Shown here: positions 57,133-64,000 of the stretch, piece by piece
Numbering within the stretch: position 1 is the first letter of the stretch
Layout: the number at the start of each line of letters is the position of its first letter
Assembly: GCF_031755915.1 (NCBI RefSeq)
Contig: NC_083387.1
Coordinates: forward strand, 16,141,001 to 16,205,000
Length of the DNA stretch: 64,000 nucleotides
Reading direction: 5' to 3'
Source: Ziziphus jujuba
Taxonomy: Eukaryota > Streptophyta > Magnoliopsida > Rosales > Rhamnaceae
Translations under genes and position numbers: made by a program
The notes under the pieces: generated by a model
Databases searched by the model: none
The model's input: the letters and a program-made list of their open reading frames with translations, nothing else
What the model was told of the DNA's origin: nothing

Positions 57133-57974
57133 ATGGAAGATTTAAGGGTGAGAAGAGGAGATCCACCTTTGAGAATAAATGAAATAGGAGTCCATAGGAT
57201 TTAAAGGTGATTCTCGAGCTATGGGGAGTGGTGAGTAAACGGACATGAGGACATCGGATGAATACTCAATTTGACCATGTAAATCAAAGGATGGACAGGT
57301 TAGAAACATCTTAAGGAATTCCAAATACAAGGTTTGATGATCATGGAGGCCGAGGTCGAAGTCAAGCAGGCTGAGGGCGACCTAGAGAGGAATTGTGGGA
57401 AGGTAACTTCGAAGATGAGTTGGAGGAGGAGTTTGACGAAAATTTTACACTCCAAGGAAGGCAAAACCATGGGAGACCAAGAAGGAACGAAGATGATGAT
57501 CTTGGGAATATCAAGGAAAACATTCCACCTTTCATGGGAAAAAGTGACCTGAAAGCTTATTTGGAATGGGAGGAGTGAATGGAGATGATTTTTTACTATC
57601 ACAACTATTCAGAGGCCAAGAAAGTTAAATTGGCAGTAATGGAATTTGGATACTATGCACTCCAATGGTGAACTAATGAGAAAAACACCCAAAGAAGAGT
57701 TTGTGATGACTTGATTACTACATGGCGACAAATGAAAGGAGCCATGAGGAAGCGATTTGTACCATCACACTATCATAGGTTGCTGCATCGGAGACTTCAA
57801 CCTTTATCTCAAAGAAATAGGTCTATGGAGGATTATTACAAGGAGATGGAGATGCTTATGATGTGGTTAAGCATGAATGAAGATAGAGAAGCAACCATGG
57901 CAAGGTTTCTTAGTGGGCTAAATCGTGAAATAGCCAATCAACTAGAATTGCAACAATATGTGGAATTGAAGGAG
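57133..57974 (+). pseudogene. GypC gag, decayed
   Basis: ATG at 57133 ([16 protein letters not shown]). Frameshifts in the first 250 bases, stops at YLEWEE-stop (near 57576) and LQW-stop (near 57670), then an open part with [20 protein letters not shown] and [19 protein letters not shown]. It ends at VELKE, where the deletion into the LTR begins. The knuckle and protease are lost. Confidence 0.92.
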
Positions 57975-58928
57975 ACCTGTTTTTAGCATACAAGTGGTGG
58001 AAACCTATACAGACCCGGGTAGTGGTTTTGGTGCATTTATGGAGTATGGGTAGCATGAAATGGTTCCAATGCTTCATGGATTCAATACATATTATAAGAG
58101 GTCATGGAATCAAGTCAAGGCAGCTTCAAAGGCATCCAAAAAGGGGCTATGCGCACAACATGACAATTTGGCCAGTTTTGCCTTATTACCCATTGAATTT
58201 ACTGTATTTTGCTGAGTCGGCTTTTTCTCTTTCCTCCAAGCAAGGGCAACATGTGGGACTTCATGATCAGCCTATTTGGCATCCTAAAAAGCATATATAA
58301 GCTGATTTTGAGCTTCAATTGGTCAAAGTTTGGTCAAAGTCAACTGAGTCAAAAAGATAGTATTTTATTTTAGTTTCCTAATTTGGTTTCTACTTTTTAG
58401 TTTAGGAAATTACCTTTACTTTTTGGTTTTTATTTATTTATTTGATGGAAAAATAAGTTCAAAAAATTTATTATTTTCATTGTAAATTAATTAATTCCTA
58501 ATTCAAAATAAATGAATTAATTCATCCAAATTAATTTAGGAAAGGAGAAAGAAAATTCGGCCATGCTTAGTGTCCTAATCCTATTGGCCAGTTTTTTTCT
58601 TTAGCTTTTAGGGTTTTATTTTGTATTCTTTTAGCCTATAAAAAGGGCTTGTTTTTTAGCAAGAGAATACCATTAATAATATTCAGAATTTATTTTGTGA
58701 GATTGAATTTCTATTTGTTCTTTTGAACACCTAAACCACCATTAGTGAATGAGTGTTTTAGTTTGACTTATCAATAGGATATCCATCACCTACTGTGGCG
58801 CCTTCATTATACCAAGGTTTTTAATCACAGGTTGGTTAGGGATTGAGATGACCATTAGAACTTGAACATAATTAGATCCGGGCTAATATAATATGGGTTT
58901 AGGTGCAGGTCATCCTAGGTTCGTATTA
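57975..58928 (+). repeat. GypC 3' LTR, 5' truncated
   Basis: From 'acctgtttttagcatacaag' to TTCGTATTA (A-to-CA end changed). Hairpin arms ATTAATTAATTCC and a weakened partner at about 58487-58525. Followed by GTTTC. Confidence 0.9.
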
Positions 58929-60231
58929 GTTTCAAGATTAGCTTCAGGAATAATGATCTGGGAGTCAATCCATCCTCCAAATTTATGGATCTTGTTTCGC
59001 TTTTTTATGGGTTCAACATCATCAATGATGAACCATAGGCCTCGTACAGGTTTTACTTCATCCGTGTACTATTTGTATTAGACTTATTTTCTTACTAAAT
59101 TTCTTCAAGCTCAGTGACTATAGGTTCAGGTTCTAAATGTGTCATTGGTGAAGGTGCCTGAGATGTTGAAACTTATGGTCTAGCCAATGTTACTAGATCA
59201 TAGCCTTCTTCTGATCCAATAGTAGATTCTTGTATTATAACATCATCATAGGCGTATGAATATAACCTCTTAAATTCTTCTTCTTCTTCAAAGGATTCTA
59301 GCAGAGGGATGATAGCCATGGATTGTGAAGGTTTGGTAGATTTTTTTTTTTTTTTTTTTGAAAATGAATGGTTTAGTCATTGAATAAGAGGTGGATGTTG
59401 GTGCAACTCCTTCATGTTCCTTTTGTTTTCTTATTTTAGGATCTAATTTTTTTGAAAAGTTCATAAAATATCTAGAACATGGTTAAGAAATCTATGGTTG
59501 GAGCATTGTTTGGTGTGGTAAATATTGGCATTCCATTAAAGGGTGCAACCTTAGGAGTTTTTAGATCATCATCGATCTGTTTTAGCATAGCTGTCTTTTC
59601 TCTAATTTCTTATTCTTTTTTTAAAAAACTCTCTTCCAATATCTTCTTGGTCAATAAGATCTCTAAGATCTCTATCTAGCTGAGAGATCTCTACAATGAG
59701 ATTGGTATGAAACCTTCTAACTTCTGAAAAAAGGGAATCCGGCCTAATATCAATCATGGTCGTTTATGAAGCTATCTTGTCCAACTTCTTGTCTATCCTT
59801 TTAAGGAATTTTTCATGGGCCTAAGCATTCAACGTCTACCAATTTAGAACTTCTTCATGTGATAGGGGTTAAAAAGATCCATCTGTTAGGACTTCTTTTG
59901 ATCGAATGAACGGCTGGGAGTTAACTTTGTGGATTGAACGGGTCTTTGTTTCTAGTGTTAATAATTCTTGATCATAGGATAGGCATATTGGGCTAAACAT
60001 CATGCAAAGAACTGGTTCAGCTTCTTGCTTCAGTTTTTTTATTGGCCCAATAGATGTTGTCTTTTCTCTTTTGAAAGCATGATATGTCTTTTTATTTTGT
60101 GCCTTTCTTGATAGATGACCTTTAGACCTTTTTCATACATACTATCCTTATTTATTTAGATCCATGGAGAGTTTGGATTGTCTAGGTGATATTGTCTTTT
60201 TTGGGGTTTATAGGTCTTCGAGGAAGATTTG
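58929..60231 (-). pseudogene. Endogenous pararetrovirus segment: region upstream of coat protein
   Basis: Reverse strand, leftwards: REKTTSIGPIKKLKQEAEP (about 60050), then YDQELLTLETKTRSIHKVN and SQPFIRSKEVLTDG (about 59900), KFLKRIDKKLDKIAS (about 59790) and a heptad-like stretch LFSEVRRFHTNLIVEISQLD (about 59690). The rest to 58934 is acidic and low in recognisable motifs, with a T/A tract near 59340. Multiple stops. Placed as pararetroviral by its order relative to the coat and protease segments; by itself the match is weaker. Confidence 0.6.
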
Positions 60232-61346
60232 TGATGCAAATCCGCCCGTGCTCGTACAGCCGACAACCTGCTGGGATGCTGACCCGATACGGATGAAGAC
60301 CCGAATGATCTCTAGGGCTCAAGCTAAGAGGTTTAGGGAAAACCTTGCTGCCTTTATCCAGGGGGTAATTCATTCTCTAGTGGGCTTGTCCATACCCGAA
60401 GATCCAAGACTTGTTTTGGGCATACAAGTGGTGGAAGCCGATACGGACCCTGGTAGCAATTTAGGTGCAATTATGGGAAATGGGGTCAAATATTCTTGAA
60501 TTCACTTGATATCACTAATAATTCATGGGAACTAGTTAAGACCGAAGCTTTGCTGGTCATTTAAGTGGTGTTCGCATGAGAAAGAAAACGATCGGTTTTC
60601 GTGTATTATTTGCTAGCTTTACTGTATTTTGCTGAGTTGGCTTTTTCTCTTTCCTCCAAGCAAGGGAAATGTGTGGGACTCCATAATAATCTTATTTGAA
60701 ATCCTATAAAGCATATAGAAGCTGATTTGGAGCTCAAATTGCTCAAAAATTGGTCAAAGTCAACTTAATCAAAAAGATAGTATTCTAATTTCCTAATTTG
60801 ATTTCTACTTTTTATTTTAGGAAATTACCTTTATTTTTCTGTTTTTATTTATTTATTTTCTGGAAAAATAAGTTTAACAAAGTTATTATTTTATTATTTT
60901 CATTTTAAATTAATTAATTCCTAATTCAAAATAAAGGAATTAATTAATTTAAATTAGATTAGAAAAGGGTGTGAAATTAGGCAATTTCCTAATTGGATTT
61001 TATGTTGGCCAAAATTTTATAATCCTTTTAGGGTTTTATTTTGTTCATTCAAAGCCTATTTAAAGGTTTATTTTCAATGAGGAATCAAGCTTGAAATTTA
61101 TGTAAAAAATTATTTGTGAGAATGAATTCTCTTTGTTCTGTTGAACACCTAAAATACCATTAGTAAATAGGTGTTTTAGTTTGACTTATCAATAGGATAT
61201 CCATCACCTATTGTGGCACCTTCATTATACCAAGGTTTCTAATCACATGTTGGTTAGGGGTTGAGGTGGCCATTAGAACTTGAACATAATTAGATCCGGG
61301 CAAATATAATATGGGTTTAGGCGCAGGTCATCCTAGGTTTGTATCA
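60232..61346 (+). repeat. Solo gypsy LTR in the viral relic
   Basis: TGATGCAAATCCGCCC to TTTGTATCA, 1115 bp. Target duplication ATTTG (60227-60231) and ATTTA (61347-61351), four of five matching. Near its start the tail frame is still open (VQPTTCWDADPIRMK, MISRAQAKRFRENL), although this is an old, diverged copy. Confidence 0.88.
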
Positions 61347-61682
61347 ATTTATTCTTTCTTCTCCGAAGTTTTTCATCATCAAAGTCTGGATCTTCCTCAT
61401 GCATCGAGTAGTCACAATCTGGATTGTACATTTTAGGAGCTACATCCTAGATAAAGTGGCCATTGGCTTTATCCATATAAGAGTGCTTGCCATCGGGCCA
61501 GAAGCAATGGGGATGTCATCTTGTTTATATGTCTCTGGTACTAAAATTACCATCGTTGTGAGGAAGACAGAGTATGTGTTACTTTTAGAGCTAGGACATT
61601 CATCAACGCCTTTAAATTTAGTCACCATTGTATCATCTAACATTATTCTAAAGGTGGGATCTATTGTATGTAGGGGCTTATT
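61347..61682 (-). pseudogene. Endogenous pararetrovirus segment: most upstream part seen
   Basis: Reverse strand, leftwards: FRIMLDDTMVTKFKGVDE, TTMVILVPETYKQ, ASGPMASTLIWIKPMATLSR, then a stop and KIQTLMMKNFGEERI. Colinear with the other three segments. It may belong to the region between movement and coat functions, but I cannot assign it firmly. Bounded by GypD at 61683. Confidence 0.55.
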
Positions 61683-62763
61683 TGATTAGAATTCATCCAT
61701 ACCCGCACAACTGACAACCCGCTAAGGTGCAGATCCTATACAGTTTAAGACTAAGCCAATCACTAGGGCACAAGCCAAGAGATTTAAGGACAATATGGCT
61801 GGATTCATATAAGGACTTATCAATTCCCAAAAGGGCTTGTCAAGACTCGAAGATCCAGAGCCTATTTTAAGCATCCAAGTGGTGGAGGCCGATATGGACC
61901 CGGTAGCTATTTTAGTATATTTTTGGACTCCAAGCAGCAAGGAATCGATTTATAACTTCATTAATTCAATTTATATCACCAAGAGGCCATGGAAACATGT
62001 TAGGTCAGAAGCAAAAGTGTCTGAATTCAGCTTGTGTGCGCAACAACTCAATTTAGCCAAAAATGCATCATATTGGCGCTGACTCTGTTGTATTTTGTTA
62101 ATTTGGAATTTTCTCTTTGTTCCAATCAAGGGCAATGCATAGGAATCATAATTAATCATAATTTTCATGCTACATGGCACATTGGATCTGATTTAGAGCC
62201 TTCACAAGTTGGAACTTGGTCAAAGATAGCTTAGTGGTCAAACTAGTCAACTGGTTTCCTAATTTGAATTTGACTTTTTTGTTTTAGGAACTATCTTTTA
62301 TTTTGGTTTTTACTTGTTTATTTGCTGGAAAAATCAACTTAGGAAATTTAGAATTTTATTATTTTGAATGTAAATTAATTAATTCCTAATTTAAAATAAA
62401 TGAATTAATTAATACAAATTAGTTTAGGAAAGGAATGTGACAATTGGCTAAGCTTGGTTTCCTAATCTCTATGGTCTCTTTTGACCATTCTTTTAGGCTT
62501 ATATTTTTTTTTTCAAAGCCTATTCAAGGCTTATTTTCAATGAGAAATCAGCATACATATTATACAGAAAATTATTTGTGACGAAAGAAGTCTCTTTGTT
62601 CTCTTTGAACACTTAAAATACTTAGTAGAAATCAAGTGTTTTAGTTTGACTTATAGTCATAGGTTGATTAGGGGTTGAGTTTCCATAAGAACTTGAACTT
62701 AATTTTTTCAATTCAAACTAATATAATACGGGTTTAGGTGCAAGTCGACCTAGGTTCGTATCA
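61683..62763 (+). repeat. GypD 5' LTR
   Basis: TGATTAGAATTC to GTTCGTATCA, 1081 bp. Alignable throughout with the GypA LTR; hairpin arms near 62375-62412. Some blocks are lost, for example between 62655 and 62660 in the part that elsewhere reads 'atcaatagg...ccaaggttt'. Confidence 0.85.
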
Positions 62764-62777
62764 TTTAGTACTAGAGA

Positions 62778-63903
62778 TAAGATTTTGTTCATGTTTGATC
62801 TGTCTTATTTATTTTATTTATTTTTGTGTTAATCTGCAATTTTAACATTAGGTTAAGATTTTCTTAGTTCTTACACGTTCTGCATTAAAAAAAAAAAAAA
62901 TCAAAATCATTGTTCCTAGTCAAATTAGGTTTTCTTGTTTTATTGTATTTTTGCTTCCTAGTTTGTTGGGTTTATTTTCTCATTATTGTTCTTGTTGGTT
63001 TGGTTTATTGTTGATTTTTCTTTGCTGTTCTAATCTTAAATTATTTGCATTCATATATTTAAAAAAAAAAAAAAGAAGAAGAAGAGATTTGAACGTATAT
63101 TGAATAAATCCTAAAAATAGTACAATTTGATTTTGTTGGAGTGTGGTCTCGAGTTTGGTGAAGTTTTTGGCTTTGGAATTGCAATTTTTGGTATGATTAT
63201 TTCTACTTGAGTTATCTTCTATGAGTGGGTTAAAAAAAAAAAAGGAAAGAAAGAAAAGCTGAAGTTTAAAAAAAAAATGGAAAAGGCCAGTTTTAGTTGA
63301 AATTTAGAATTTGAATTTGTTACTGGAAAAATTGTTGGGGTTGCTGAGTTATTATCTATCTATTCAATATTTGGTTGCTGGAAAATTTACTTTTGAGTGC
63401 TAAAATTGTTTGGATTAAAATTGGTAAAGGATTTGATACAAGGATTTAAATTACAAGAACAACAACCAACGACTATTCCATATTTGTTCGAATTGTTTAT
63501 TGTCATTGTTTGAATCTCTTTTCTAAATTTTATCCTTGAATTATTGGTTTCTTAATATTCTGGTCAGTTCTTCATTGATTTTGAAAATTACTTGTTGAGT
63601 TATCTTATTTTTGGTTACTTAGGCCGAGACTAGGTTTTGTTGATTCACTCAACATTTGTTCGTTTTAGTTACTATTTTGTTGATAAGTTAAATTAAGGAA
63701 AACTTGTGATCTAGCTATTGTTTGTTTGTGTTTAATTCGAACTTTGAGAAAATTCTTTGAGTGGAACAAGGCAAGAGAGTGTGGGCTTAAAAGATGGTAA
63801 AAGCTCGAGTGAAACACGAAAACAGCCACGAATGTTGAGACCTTATTTAAGTGAAATACGTGAGGGAGTGATTTTGGTGAGAATTTGTGTTATTTATAAT
63901 AAC
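62778..63903 (+). other. GypD untranslated leader
   Basis: Same layout as in GypA, with A runs near 62888, 63060 and 63230. No gene seen. Confidence 0.65.
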
Positions 63904-64000
63904 ATGGAAGATTTAAGGATGAGGAGAGGAGATGGCTCATTTAGAATTAATGAAGAGGAATCTATTGGGTTCAAGGGAGATTCTCAAGCAGCGGGAAATG
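63904..64000 (+). CDS. GypD Gag, N-terminal part only
   Basis: ATG at 63904 (MEDLRMRRGDGSFRINEEE), matching the N-terminus of the other gypsy Gags ([19 protein letters not shown]). It is open to the end of the window (32 codons). Whether the rest is intact cannot be seen. Confidence 0.75.
   Translation, partial: MEDLRMRRGDGSFRINEEESIGFKGDSQAAGN

Larger units (their letters stand above)
55716..58928 (+). mobile_element. GypC, internally deleted gypsy element
   Basis: Ends TGATGCGAATC and TTCGTATTA with target duplication GTTTC (55711-55715 and 58929-58933). 5' LTR 55716-56008 has lost about 800 bp; primer site TAGTATCAGAGC 56011-56022; leader to 57132; partial gag; then a jump into the 3' LTR, which lacks its first 190 or so bases. 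Everything from late gag to the polypurine tract is gone. More diverged from GypA than GypB is. Confidence 0.93.
61683..64000 (+). mobile_element. GypD, gypsy element truncated by the window edge
   Basis: 5' LTR 61683-62763, degenerate primer site TAGTACTAGAGA 62766-62777, leader 62778-63903 with A runs, then the start of gag. TTATT (61678-61682) would be its left target duplication; the right side lies outside. Most diverged gypsy copy in the window. Confidence 0.85.

Noticed and set aside
59340..59362. T tract as terminator or poly-A tail of a non-LTR element
   Set aside because: No target duplication or LINE/SINE sequence is next to it, and it lies within the viral relic.
1..64000. CRISPR arrays, bacterial operons, rRNA genes
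   Set aside because: No short regularly spaced repeats, ribosome-binding sites or rRNA segments are visible; repeats here are LTRs.

Overview
The window is a block of nested plant LTR retrotransposons plus one decayed endogenous pararetrovirus. I see no convincing host gene. A plant, probably a eudicot, is suggested by Ty1/copia elements with UBN2-type Gag, Ty3/gypsy elements with plant-type Gag and integrase tail, tRNA-iMet primer sites (TGGTATCAGAGC) in almost every element, and a Caulimoviridae-like insertion. The species cannot be told from the sequence. Element names (CopA-CopE, GypA-GypD) are mine.

Left part, 1-18045. A copia copy (CopA) lies between LTRs that point towards each other (75-1124 forward, about 4400-5441 reverse). 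It adjoins two gypsy LTRs arranged tail to tail (5442-6430 forward, 6431-7470 reverse). About 320 unassigned bases follow (7471-7790). A reverse-strand copia (CopB) starts at 7791. It is split by GypA (11219-17538), a complete gypsy insertion with target duplication CTTCT and near-identical 1135-bp LTRs, and is cut at 18045 by the next block.

Centre, 18046-52917. This is one tandem array, LTR - interior - LTR - interior - LTR, of a reverse-strand gypsy (GypB) sharing its LTRs. Each interior carries the same nested insertions at the same bases: an RT-deleted reverse-strand copia (CopC, target duplication TGGTG) and a decayed forward copia (CopD, target duplication ATCCT), which itself holds a solo gypsy LTR (AGGGG). 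The units are about 17.6 and 16.15 kb and nearly identical, so the duplication is younger than all these insertions. Each unit then gained its own rearrangement of CopC.

Right part, 52918-64000. Four colinear reverse-strand pieces of a Caulimoviridae-like polyprotein (upstream region, coat protein, protease, start of RT) are separated by a copia solo LTR (CopE, GTGTC), a deleted gypsy (GypC, GTTTC) and a gypsy solo LTR (ATTTG/ATTTA). A further gypsy (GypD) runs off the right edge.

No element here looks autonomous. The gypsy family keeps gag and a protease-like domain, but its pol is reduced to scrambled scraps of integrase and RT, so mobility would need enzymes supplied in trans. CopC keeps gag, protease and part of integrase but has lost RT and RNase H. 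CopA, CopB and CopD have all coding domains represented to differing degrees but are broken by stops, frameshifts and insertions. All coordinates and sequence differences were read by eye; counts are approximate.
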